DNA of 64,000 nt from Hominiventricola filiformis. GTDB taxonomy: Bacteria; Bacillota; Clostridia; Lachnospirales; Lachnospiraceae. Position 1 is the first letter of the stretch, and every line of letters begins with the position of its first letter. The stretch is from assembly GCF_020686965.1 (NCBI RefSeq), contig NZ_JAJEPS010000001.1, positions 494,243-558,242 on the forward strand. The letters run 5' to 3'. Below the pieces are notes generated by a model. The model had not been told where the DNA came from, searched no databases, and worked only from the letters and a program-made list of their open reading frames with translations. Shown piece by piece: positions 1-7,521 of the stretch. Both the position numbers and the translations under genes were made by a program.

Positions 1-384
1 TTCTTCCGGTCTTGCCAATGTATTTCTCGATCAAAAGTCCCATGGATTTTCCTTCATTCTTTACACTGGCATACAGTGCTCCGAAATCGGTAACAGCTCC
101 GAAGAAAATGCCTCCCAGGAGAATCCAGAGCAGTACCGGCAGCCAGCCAAATGCTGCCGCCTGAATAGCTCCCGTCACAGGGCCTGCACCTGCGATGGAA
201 GAAAACTGATGGGCAAATACCACCCATCCATCTGTCGGTACATAATCTTTTCCATCTTCTTTTGTGTAAGCCGGCGTCTTTGCCTTCGGGTCGATGCCCC
301 ATTTGTTCGCCAGCCAGCGTCCGTATAAAGTATAGCCTGCCAGCAGGCAGACAGCTGCGATTGCTACGATCACTAACGTATTCA
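1..384 (-). CDS. cstA: CstA-family carbon starvation/peptide-pyruvate carrier, N-terminal part (runs off window)
   Basis: The first 128 residues of a membrane carrier are visible; the rest lies beyond base 1. The start is the ATG at 384, preceded by an AGGAGAGA ribosome site. The residues match the N-terminus of the complete CstA homologue at 922-2649: a first membrane helix, a YGxWL motif, a DYVPT segment, then HQFSSIAGAGPVTG and a second hydrophobic stretch. CstA carriers take up pyruvate and peptides in enteric bacteria; the substrate here is not shown. It is the only gene visibly behind the T-box leader at 424-741, so its expression probably follows the charging of one tRNA. It is a paralogue of the next CstA gene, not a tandem copy, since residues differ at many positions. 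Confidence 0.9.
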
Positions 385-423
385 TTTCTTCTCTCTCCTC
401 ATCTTATTGTTTTTATGTTTCAG

Positions 424-741
424 ATCAAAAAAACCTTCGTCTCCTCCAGATGGATTCTGAAGAAGACGAAGGTCTGTAAATTCCTCCGCGTTACCACTTC
501 TCTTGCCGGAAACTTCCGGCCTCTCTGCCACATCCTCGACAGTCTTTTCTGTCAATGAATATGCGTCCTCATAACGGTGGACTGCCCGTCCTGAATTACT
601 TGCATTTCCTTTCACTCAGACTGCTGGCAGGGGATGAATTCTTTCCATGCCTGTTTTCTCACACCAGCCGAAAACTCTCTGATAAGCATTGCGGAAACAA
701 TCCGTATCCTGTTCACTGCATTTGATCTATGAAACGATTAC
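424..741 (-). promoter_or_regulatory. T-box leader riboswitch, specifier probably TTC (Phe)
   Basis: Read on the minus strand, the leader has an AGTGA motif early in stem I, a distal AGAGAG loop element, and a specifier loop with GAATTCATC, where TTC is followed by the usual A. It then has a T-box-like antiterminator bulge (AGTGGTAACGCGGAGG at about 482-497). A terminator hairpin follows, with ACCTTCGTCTTCTTC pairing to the complementary arm before TTTTTTT. The TGGT bulge would pair with an ACCA tRNA end, which fits the A discriminator of tRNA-Phe. Ile (ATC) is the alternative reading of the specifier. It sits directly upstream of the first CstA gene. Confidence 0.9.
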
Positions 742-742
742 G

Positions 743-770
743 ATTATAGTCCGCTTTTTTTAAATGTCAA
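743..770 (-). promoter_or_regulatory. Sigma-A promoter of the T-box/cstA unit
   Basis: A consensus TTGACA (765-770) and TATAAT (743-748) are separated by 16 bp on the minus strand, just upstream of the T-box leader. Confidence 0.85.
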
Positions 771-849
771 CATTTTTTGAAAATGAGAAAATATTTTTTG
801 TTTATGAAATAAAACATGAATTTATTTCATTGATATATTTCCTTTTATT

Positions 850-878
850 CATCGAAAAAGGCGCCCCTAAGGACGCCT
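850..878 (-). terminator. Intrinsic terminator of the second cstA operon
   Basis: On the minus strand AGGCGTCC pairs with GGGCGCCT around a TTAG loop (859-878) and is followed by TTTTTC. It lies downstream of the CstA gene at 922-2649. Confidence 0.85.
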
Positions 879-921
879 CATTTCATGCCGTATTTCAATA
901 TGTTTGCTAAATCCCCGTTGA

Positions 922-2649
922 TTAAGCGTTTGCTTTTTTCGGGTTTTTCAGAGTCTGAACACCCTCAATAACAAGGACAATAGCAAGGACGATCAGCAGA
1001 ACTCCAAGAATGGACTGTGCCCAGGGACCCCAGTCTGCTCCGCCAGCCATGATCATACCAACCTGATTCTTTACAGTCAGACACAGGGAAGAGATGGTAA
1101 CGATGATCATGAATCCCATCGGAAACAGGAACATCTTATTGTTCTTTCCAAGATTGCCAAGCCAGGTAGCAACAGCCAGAAGACCGATACCTGCAAGCAG
1201 CTGGTTTGCAGCTCCGAACAGACCCCAGATCTTACCGTATCCGTTCATACCAAGCAGGATACCAAGAACAACCGTCAGGATGGTAGCAAAGTACGGATTA
1301 ACCATCACTTTCTTCCAGCCTTCTTTTACATCTGCAGCAGTTTCACCCGGCTCCAGCCAGAACTCCTGGAACATGAAACGTGCAAGACGGGTTGCAGTAT
1401 CCAGAGAGGTCAGACAGAATGCAGAGTAAGTCAGTACCAGTAAAGAGTTCAGAATGCTGTAGCTTCCCGGAATGATGTCATCGATCATATGAGCGATACC
1501 ACCACCGAAGATAGCAGTTGCACCAACCAGCGCGTTGTCCGGGTTAGCTGCATTCCATTTGTAAGCGTATCCGATTGCACACAGAGTCAGTACTGCAAGT
1601 ACGCACTCCAGAAGCATTCCGCCGTAAGCGATCGGTTTTGCATCCGTCTCTTTGTCCAGCTGTTTGGAAGTGGTTCCTGATGATACCAGTGAATGGAATC
1701 CGGAGATTGCACCACATGCTACAGTTGTAAACAGTACCGGGAACATGAACTGGAGACCGTTTCCGTTGTCTACTGCAAAGCTTGTTACTGCCGGGAACGT
1801 GCTGTCAAAGGTCGGATGAGCAACGATAACACCAAAAGCTGCTACTGCAAGCATAGCGTACAGCAGGAAAGAACTCAGGTAATCACGCGGCTGAAGCAGA
1901 ATCCATACCGGTGTTACAGAGGCGATTGCAATATAAAGACCTACAATCCACATCCAGGTCTTGGTAGACAGATACAGCGGATGGAAATTCATACCAATTG
2001 CCATAATAACAACGATTGCAAGCACACCTACTACAGATGCGATGCCCATCGGCATATTACGGCGATATACGCAGAAACCAAATACGATAGCAATGAGAAT
2101 GAACAGAATGGAAATCATTGCTACCGTAGCCGGAGTAGCAGATTTAGCCATATCAAGAGCTCCACTCTCATCATAAACAGCACCGAAAGTAGATGCTACA
2201 ATAGAAGCAAATGCTGCTACTACCAGGATCAGTGTCAGATAAGAGAAGATGATAAACAGCTGTTTTGCACGTTTACTCATATTAGCGGAAATGATCTCTC
2301 CGATGGACTGTCCTTTATTGCGGACAGATGCGAACAGTGCACCAAAGTCATGCACGCCGCCGAAGAAGATACCTCCAACAAGGATCCAAAGAGTTACAGG
2401 AAGCCATCCGAACATAGCTGCTCCGATCGGTCCGGTAATCGGGCCTGCACCTGCGATGGATGAGAAATGATGTCCCATCAGAACCGGAGCTTTTGCCGGT
2501 ACGTAGTCAACACCATCTTCCATGGTATGAGCCGGTGTTTCCGTTTTGTTTTCACCTACGCCCCACTGTTTGCACAGCCAGCCGCCGTAACAGACGTATC
2601 CAGCTACCAGGATAGCGACGCAGATGATGAGAAGTACTAATGAATTCAT
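922..2649 (-). CDS. cstA: CstA-family carbon starvation protein (carrier)
   Basis: A 575-residue polytopic membrane protein with about 15 hydrophobic helices. The N-terminal GHHFSSIAGAGPITGPI block and the GGVHDFGALFAS block are characteristic of the CstA family, whose members carry pyruvate or peptides across the membrane. The length is that of the shorter Gram-positive CstA form. The start at 2649 overlaps the stop of the upstream 177-residue gene by 4 bp, so the two are translationally coupled. It is not behind a T-box, unlike its paralogue at the window edge, so the two carriers seem to be controlled separately. A terminator follows at 850-878. Confidence 0.92.
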   Translation of the reverse strand: MNSLVLLIICVAILVAGYVCYGGWLCKQWGVGENKTETPAHTMEDGVDYVPAKAPVLMGHHFSSIAGAGPITGPIGAAMFGWLPVTLWILVGGIFFGGVHDFGALFASVRNKGQSIGEIISANMSKRAKQLFIIFSYLTLILVVAAFASIVASTFGAVYDESGALDMAKSATPATVAMISILFILIAIVFGFCVYRRNMPMGIASVVGVLAIVVIMAIGMNFHPLYLSTKTWMWIVGLYIAIASVTPVWILLQPRDYLSSFLLYAMLAVAAFGVIVAHPTFDSTFPAVTSFAVDNGNGLQFMFPVLFTTVACGAISGFHSLVSSGTTSKQLDKETDAKPIAYGGMLLECVLAVLTLCAIGYAYKWNAANPDNALVGATAIFGGGIAHMIDDIIPGSYSILNSLLVLTYSAFCLTSLDTATRLARFMFQEFWLEPGETAADVKEGWKKVMVNPYFATILTVVLGILLGMNGYGKIWGLFGAANQLLAGIGLLAVATWLGNLGKNNKMFLFPMGFMIIVTISSLCLTVKNQVGMIMAGGADWGPWAQSILGVLLIVLAIVLVIEGVQTLKNPKKANA

Positions 2650-3179
2650 TGTTTACTTACTCCCTTCCGTGTTTGCGAATATAGTACTTTTTTCAAAATT
2701 TTCGCTACATGATGGCCGCTGCGGTTGGCATCAATACGGCTGTCTGCCACACGCACCAGCGCTGCATGAAAATTCATCCAGCCATGCAGTGAAAAATGAA
2801 AACTTTTGTAAATACGGCATTTTTTCAGTGCCTTCAGCGCGTCCTCATCACAGGTATCGCACACAAAGACTGCCGTAATATAGGAGGCCATATGTCCCGG
2901 ACCCACATGGATCCGTTTCATGCCATCCTCATGGATGTAATCCCTCCACTGCTCGAAAAGCGGCAGTGTCAGATGGGGAATGTTCAGCAGATAGAGAAAT
3001 TCCTCATTTTCCGCAGACCATAATTCTGCTTTTTTGGAGATTACATACTGACCGGAATGCTCAAAAAAATCACAGCGGGCTGTGATCGGGGTCTGATCAT
3101 CTTCGATCATGTGAATATTATAATATGGCCCATAGTTTTTCAGTAACCGCTCGATTGCTGACTCTCTTGTATACTGCAT
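2646..3179 (-). CDS. Hypothetical soluble protein coupled to CstA
   Basis: A 177-residue protein without signal peptide or membrane segment; I do not recognise the family. It is rich in aromatic residues and His (HIGxxHMASYITAVFV-like central region, HFSLHGWMNFHAALVRVAD near residue 145) and has a CDTCDED segment. The ATG at 3179 has a GGAAG site upstream. Its stop overlaps the start of the downstream cstA gene by 4 bp, which argues for a role tied to that carrier, for example as a regulator or accessory subunit; that is inference. A promoter with TTGCAT and TATAAT lies at 3246-3274. Confidence 0.75.
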   Translation of the reverse strand: MQYTRESAIERLLKNYGPYYNIHMIEDDQTPITARCDFFEHSGQYVISKKAELWSAENEEFLYLLNIPHLTLPLFEQWRDYIHEDGMKRIHVGPGHMASYITAVFVCDTCDEDALKALKKCRIYKSFHFSLHGWMNFHAALVRVADSRIDANRSGHHVAKILKKVLYSQTRKGVSKQ

Positions 3180-3245
3180 TCCGTTTCTTCCAATCTATAT
3201 CAGTCAAAATCAATTTTTCATAAAAATTTTATAAAAACTTTATAC

Positions 3246-3274
3246 ATTATAATCCTTCATACATAAATATGCAA
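3246..3274 (-). promoter_or_regulatory. Promoter of the hypothetical-cstA operon
   Basis: TTGCAT (3269-3274) and TATAAT (3246-3251) on the minus strand are 17 bp apart, about 65 bp upstream of the 177-residue gene. The rest of 3180-3326 is AT-rich with no gene. Confidence 0.65.
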
Positions 3275-3326
3275 GTTTTTTATGTGTTTACACAAAATTT
3301 TTGCCATAAATTTACAGTCTTTATTT

Positions 3327-3488
3327 TCAATCATGTGATTTTTTCGATCCATCCGTATGTTCCAACAGAATTCCCGTAACAAGCATGCCGATAATCCGCG
3401 GCAGCTGAAGTCGTTGTACAATGGCGGCCATGGCAAGGCCCACCAGAAAAATAAGTGAAAGTGATGCTAATATATTTTTCCCTGTCAA
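3327..3488 (-). pseudogene. Fragment of a cation:proton antiporter (CPA2/KefB-like), N-terminus only
   Basis: Reading from TTG at 3488, the minus strand encodes 53 residues. They include SLSLIFLVGLAMAA, then IVQRLQLPRIIGMLVTGILL, then a stop. This is the first helix and the conserved L-P-R-x-x-G-x-L-x-T-G-I-L block of CPA2 sodium or potassium/proton antiporters, which are normally about 380 or more residues. The piece overlaps the stop codon of the HepT gene and ends in unrelated hydrophilic residues, so it looks like a remnant left when the neighbourhood was rearranged. A true small protein cannot be excluded. Confidence 0.5.
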
Positions 3489-3892
3489 CTTTCTTTATAA
3501 TATTTTTCTACATGAATTCTGAATTTTTCAAATAATGGATAATATTCGTTTACAATAGTTGAAAACTGCTCCTCTGCAAAACTCCCATCATAATCATGTG
3601 CCAGCTGGTTTCGCACTTTCAACATTTGCATCCACCGGTCATCATCAATCAGTCTGTTCACAAATGCCTGCTGCAAAGTTTCCCGTGGAGAACCAATGGC
3701 AAAATCAATAATCTCCATTTTCTTCACCAGAATGTCTTTCATAACTTTCCACGCAATGTCAAATGTCAGATTAAAATTTAAAACAGTTCCTTCCAAGACA
3801 AAATCAGCAGATGGATCTGCATATCTGCTTTTTTCCAGATTTTTTAAACTTTTGCAAAATGTCAGGTAACGGTTAATAAATTTGTTTTCCAT
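3485..3892 (-). CDS. hepT: HEPN-domain RNase toxin, HepT-like (copy 1)
   Basis: A 135-residue helical protein of the HI0074/HepT type. The RX4HXY signature of HEPN ribonucleases is present as RNQLAHDY (R94, H99, Y101). In characterised HepT/MntA systems the toxin cuts RNA and is silenced when the partner MntA adds AMP to the tyrosine of this motif. It overlaps the upstream MntA-like gene by 20 bp. A second pair with the same layout and an identical motif position occurs at 51462-52140. The alternative older annotation is nucleotidyltransferase substrate-binding protein. Confidence 0.88.
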   Translation of the reverse strand: MENKFINRYLTFCKSLKNLEKSRYADPSADFVLEGTVLNFNLTFDIAWKVMKDILVKKMEIIDFAIGSPRETLQQAFVNRLIDDDRWMQMLKVRNQLAHDYDGSFAEEQFSTIVNEYYPLFEKFRIHVEKYYKES

Positions 3893-4157
3893 ACTTTTCT
3901 ATATCCTCCAATAAAAATGGATTCTTTATACTATCATAATCAAAAATATCAATTTTCCGAAGTGTATCAATAGATTCCAGGTCCCTTTCCAGTTTTAACA
4001 AGTCTTTACATCCATAAACAACAAAATCAATATCACTGGTCGGTGTCTGCGTTCCTGTAGCAAATGATCCAAACAAATCCAGTCTTTGTACTCCATTTTT
4101 CTTACACACATCTGCAACTTTTTCAATAACTTCCGAAACAGGCATTGTATTCATCAT
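3873..4157 (-). CDS. mntA: MNT-domain nucleotidyltransferase antitoxin, MntA-like (copy 1)
   Basis: A 94-residue minimal nucleotidyltransferase with the GSX10DXD signature: G30-S31 and D42-I-D44. Proteins of this family transfer AMP to the HepT tyrosine and so neutralise it. The ATG at 4157 has an AGGAGG site 6-7 bases upstream. It is the first gene of the pair and overlaps the HepT gene. An ATG three codons further in is a possible alternative start. Confidence 0.88.
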   Translation of the reverse strand: MMNTMPVSEVIEKVADVCKKNGVQRLDLFGSFATGTQTPTSDIDFVVYGCKDLLKLERDLESIDTLRKIDIFDYDSIKNPFLLEDIEKYGKQIY

Positions 4158-4262
4158 GCCTACCTCCTGCGAAATGTATTTCTATTTTCTTACCTTATCA
4201 CAAAATCCTTGTTATCGCCAGATATTCGCTGCACTTTTCAGTAAACCTTATTTCCCATATTA

Positions 4263-5120
4263 TCATTTCCGTCGGTATTCACGGGGTGTCATCAGATATC
4301 GGGTTTTAAATGCACGATTGAAATATGACAGATTATCAAATCCGCACTGTTCTGAAATGGACAGCACGGTATCTTCCGTCGTACGCAGCGCTTCCGCTGC
4401 TGCGTTCAGACGATATTCATTGAGAAAAGCCGTAAATCTCTGGCCAGTCATTTTTTTAAACCACCGCATAAAATGACTGGAACTGCACTGGCAGATGTTG
4501 GCAGCATCTGCAACGTGCAGCTTCGTTCCATAGTGCACGGAAATCCACTGCAGGACCTGTTTCAGACGCATCGTATCTGCTGTTTCCGATGCAGGAAGCT
4601 GTTTTCCCTGTGCCATAAGAATTGCCAGAAACCGAAATAATGCCCCTTTGATCAGGAGTTCATATCCCGGCAGCTTTGTCCGATTGGCATCCTCTGCCTC
4701 ACGCAGACAGACCGCTGCCTCCTGATAACATCTATCCTTCTTATTCAAAATTCCGGACAGCTCCAATCGACCGCTCTGCAGAGGAAGCAGATATTTTTCC
4801 GCACAGAGATCTCCGGCTCCTCCCAGAAGTTCAAGATCGAAAATAATGTTCTCATATTCCATGGAACTTCCCTTTTCCTGGCGGAATGCATGCAGCGTTC
4901 CAGGCGAAAAAATAAAAATATCTCCTTCCTGTGCCCGACAGACCGTTACCCCCATCTGGATAAATCCATGTCCTCTTTTCACAAAAACGAGTTCCATACT
5001 GTCGTGCCAGTGCAGTGCCACCTGTGGGAAATCCCCCGGAATCGTGCATGGGTAAATATTAAATGGGAAACGTATCTCTCCGTGCTTTTTCTTTTCCTGC
5101 AATGAAAGTGGATTCTTCAT
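4263..5120 (-). CDS. AraC-family transcriptional regulator with cupin sensor domain
   Basis: 285 residues. The N-terminal half is a cupin-like ligand domain (HWHDSMELVFVKRG near residue 38, then FSPGTLHAF near 72). The C-terminal 100 residues hold two helix-turn-helix motifs, ending in FDNLSYFNRAFKTRYLMTP, the classical AraC signature, and REYRRK. It is transcribed away from the glycogen phosphorylase gene with 123 bp between them, so it probably controls that gene and itself. The cupin fold suggests a small sugar or organic ligand; which one is not visible. Confidence 0.9.
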   Translation of the reverse strand: MKNPLSLQEKKKHGEIRFPFNIYPCTIPGDFPQVALHWHDSMELVFVKRGHGFIQMGVTVCRAQEGDIFIFSPGTLHAFRQEKGSSMEYENIIFDLELLGGAGDLCAEKYLLPLQSGRLELSGILNKKDRCYQEAAVCLREAEDANRTKLPGYELLIKGALFRFLAILMAQGKQLPASETADTMRLKQVLQWISVHYGTKLHVADAANICQCSSSHFMRWFKKMTGQRFTAFLNEYRLNAAAEALRTTEDTVLSISEQCGFDNLSYFNRAFKTRYLMTPREYRRK

Positions 5121-5243
5121 GTTTTTCCTCCTTAATGATAGAATTGTATCATATTTTGCGCTCTTTGTATAAGATTTTGCTCGTTTTGTGTGATATATCT
5201 AAGACATAGGTATTAATCGTGTTTTCATATTAAGGAGGTTTTT

Positions 5244-7505
5244 ATGAATTTCACTGAAACATTACAAAACATTACCAAAAAATCTTTGTCCGATTGCAGT
5301 AATCAGGAACTGTATCTGGCACTTCTCGAAATCGTGCGTCAGAAAAGTGCTGACCGCATCCAGCCTGTTACCGGAAGGAAGCTGTACTATATCAGTGCAG
5401 AATTTCTGATTGGAAAACTGTTATCCAACAACCTGATCAACCTTGGTCTGTACGAGGAAGCCCGCGATGCTCTGGCTGCTGCCGGCAAGAATCTGTCCGA
5501 CATTGAAGAAGTCGAGCCGGAACCGTCCCTTGGAAACGGCGGTCTCGGACGTCTGGCAGCCTGCTTCCTGGATTCTCTGGCGACTTTGAGTCTGCCGGGA
5601 GACGGTGTCGGTCTGCGGTATCATTTTGGTCTGTTCCATCAGTCTTTCGAAAACGGACTTCAGAACGAAAAACCAGATCCGTGGCTGACCGCCCACAGCT
5701 GGGCTGAAAAAACCGATATTGTTTACCCGGTTGAGCTGGCTGGAAAAACTTATACTGCCCGCCTGTACAAACTGGCAGTTACTGGCTACGAGGGTCGTAC
5801 CAACACGTTGAATCTTTTCGATCTGGATACCATCGATGAGACAATTGTCAAAGAGGGTATTTCCTTTGATAAAACAGAAATTGCTAAAAATCTGACCCTT
5901 TTCCTCTATCCGGATGATTCTGATGAGACCGGCCGGCGTCTTCGCGTCTTCCAGCAGTATCTGATGGTTTCTGCCGGAGCCCAGCTGATTCTCGCAGAAA
6001 GTGCAGCACGGGGCTGTAATTATCATGATCTGGCAGATTATGCTGCAATCCAGATTAATGATACCCATCCGAGCATGGTGATCCCGGAGCTCATCCGCCT
6101 TCTTGAAGAAAAAGGAATTGCATTTGAAGAAGCAGTCGACATTGTGACAAAAACCTGTGCCTACACCAACCACACAATTCTGGCAGAAGCACTGGAAAAA
6201 TGGCCGCGTGCTTACCTGGATTCCATTGTCCCGCAGTTGATGCCGATTATCGAAAAACTGGATAAACTTGCACGCACCCGCACAGAAGATGAGACGCTTG
6301 CTGTCATTGACACTGACGATCTTGTCCATATGGCACACATGGATATCCATTTTACCCATTCTACCAATGGTGTAGCAGCTCTTCATACCGAAATTTTGAA
6401 AAATTCTGAGCTACATGGTTTTTATGAGCTTTATCCTGAAAAATTTAACAACAAGACCAACGGCATTACTTTCCGCCGCTGGCTGTTAGAGTGTGATCCC
6501 AGACTTACTGCTGTACTGGAAAAACATATCGGATCCGGTTTCCGGAAAGATGCTTCCGAGCTGGAAAAACTGATGAATTTCGCAGATGATACTGCGGTTC
6601 TCAATGAATTAACGGATGTAAAGAAAGCAAATAAAGAAGCTCTTGCAGACTGGCTTCTTCATACCCAGAATATTGTTTTAAATACCAATGCTGTATTTGA
6701 TATTCAGTCCAAACGTCTGCATGAATACAAACGTCAGCAGCTGAATCTGCTCTATTTGATTCATACTTATTATGAAATCAAAGCCGGCCATCTGCCTGCT
6801 GTCCCGCTGGTAAGCATTTTCGGTGCAAAAGCAGCGCCTGCCTATATCATTGCAAAAGACATTATTCATGCTCTGCTGACACTGTCCAAAGTAGTTGCTG
6901 CGGATCCTGAAGTTTCCAAATGGCTGCAGATTGTCTTCATTGAAAATTATAATGTTACAGCCGCCGAGAAACTGATTCCTGCCTGCGACCTGTCTGAGCA
7001 GATCAGTCTGGCATCCAAAGAAGCTTCCGGTACCGGCAACATGAAATTCATGTTAAACGGTGCACTGACCCTCGGCACTATGGATGGTGCAAATGTGGAA
7101 ATCAGTGAGCAGGCTGGTGAAGATAATATTTATATCTTCGGGCAGACTTCTGATCAGGTTATCCACCGCTATGCAGCCGGAGATTATCAGGCAATCCAGT
7201 GGTATGAGGGTGACCCAAATATCCGTCGTGCCATTGACTTCCTTACCGGTCCGAAAATGCTGGCTGCAGGTCATGAAGAAAATCTGAGCCGCCTGCATCA
7301 TGAACTGATCCATAAAGACTGGTTCCAGACCCTTCCTGATTTCAACGCATATGTGGTTCGAAAAGAACAGGCTCTGAAAGATTACGCCTGCGATCCTATG
7401 GGATGGCGCCGTAAATGTCTGATCAACATTGCAAAAGCCGGTATGTTCTCAAGTGATCGTACCATTGCTGAATACAATCGCGATATCTGGCATCTGGAAA
7501 AGTAA
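5244..7505 (+). CDS. glgP: Glycogen/maltodextrin phosphorylase
   Basis: 753 residues, a GT35 alpha-glucan phosphorylase that releases glucose 1-phosphate from glycogen or maltodextrins. The PLP site is present as ASGTGNMKF with Lys601, and the early block EPSLGNGGLGRLAACFLDSLATL is the family core. It starts at the ATG at 5244 behind an AAGGAGG site. It is shorter than the E. coli enzymes (about 800-815) but normal for clostridial forms. The stop codon lies inside a perfect 13-bp inverted repeat (7494-7521) shared with the stop of the recombinase on the other strand. The last residues WHLEK are therefore partly set by this palindrome. Confidence 0.95.
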   Translation: MNFTETLQNITKKSLSDCSNQELYLALLEIVRQKSADRIQPVTGRKLYYISAEFLIGKLLSNNLINLGLYEEARDALAAAGKNLSDIEEVEPEPSLGNGGLGRLAACFLDSLATLSLPGDGVGLRYHFGLFHQSFENGLQNEKPDPWLTAHSWAEKTDIVYPVELAGKTYTARLYKLAVTGYEGRTNTLNLFDLDTIDETIVKEGISFDKTEIAKNLTLFLYPDDSDETGRRLRVFQQYLMVSAGAQLILAESAARGCNYHDLADYAAIQINDTHPSMVIPELIRLLEEKGIAFEEAVDIVTKTCAYTNHTILAEALEKWPRAYLDSIVPQLMPIIEKLDKLARTRTEDETLAVIDTDDLVHMAHMDIHFTHSTNGVAALHTEILKNSELHGFYELYPEKFNNKTNGITFRRWLLECDPRLTAVLEKHIGSGFRKDASELEKLMNFADDTAVLNELTDVKKANKEALADWLLHTQNIVLNTNAVFDIQSKRLHEYKRQQLNLLYLIHTYYEIKAGHLPAVPLVSIFGAKAAPAYIIAKDIIHALLTLSKVVAADPEVSKWLQIVFIENYNVTAAEKLIPACDLSEQISLASKEASGTGNMKFMLNGALTLGTMDGANVEISEQAGEDNIYIFGQTSDQVIHRYAAGDYQAIQWYEGDPNIRRAIDFLTGPKMLAAGHEENLSRLHHELIHKDWFQTLPDFNAYVVRKEQALKDYACDPMGWRRKCLINIAKAGMFSSDRTIAEYNRDIWHLEK

Positions 7506-7521
7506 AAGTTTACTTTTCCAG
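7494..7521. repeat. Perfect 13-bp inverted repeat at the glgP/recombinase junction
   Basis: CTGGAAAAGTAAA and its exact complement flank a 2-base centre. The arm carries Leu-Glu-Lys-stop for both convergent genes. It could be a bidirectional terminator hairpin or part of the recombinase attachment site. Confidence 0.8.

Noticed and set aside
1693..2463. 256-residue plus-strand frame inside cstA
   Set aside because: It is the complement of the strong CstA frame, with Cys/Tyr-rich composition and no ribosome site.
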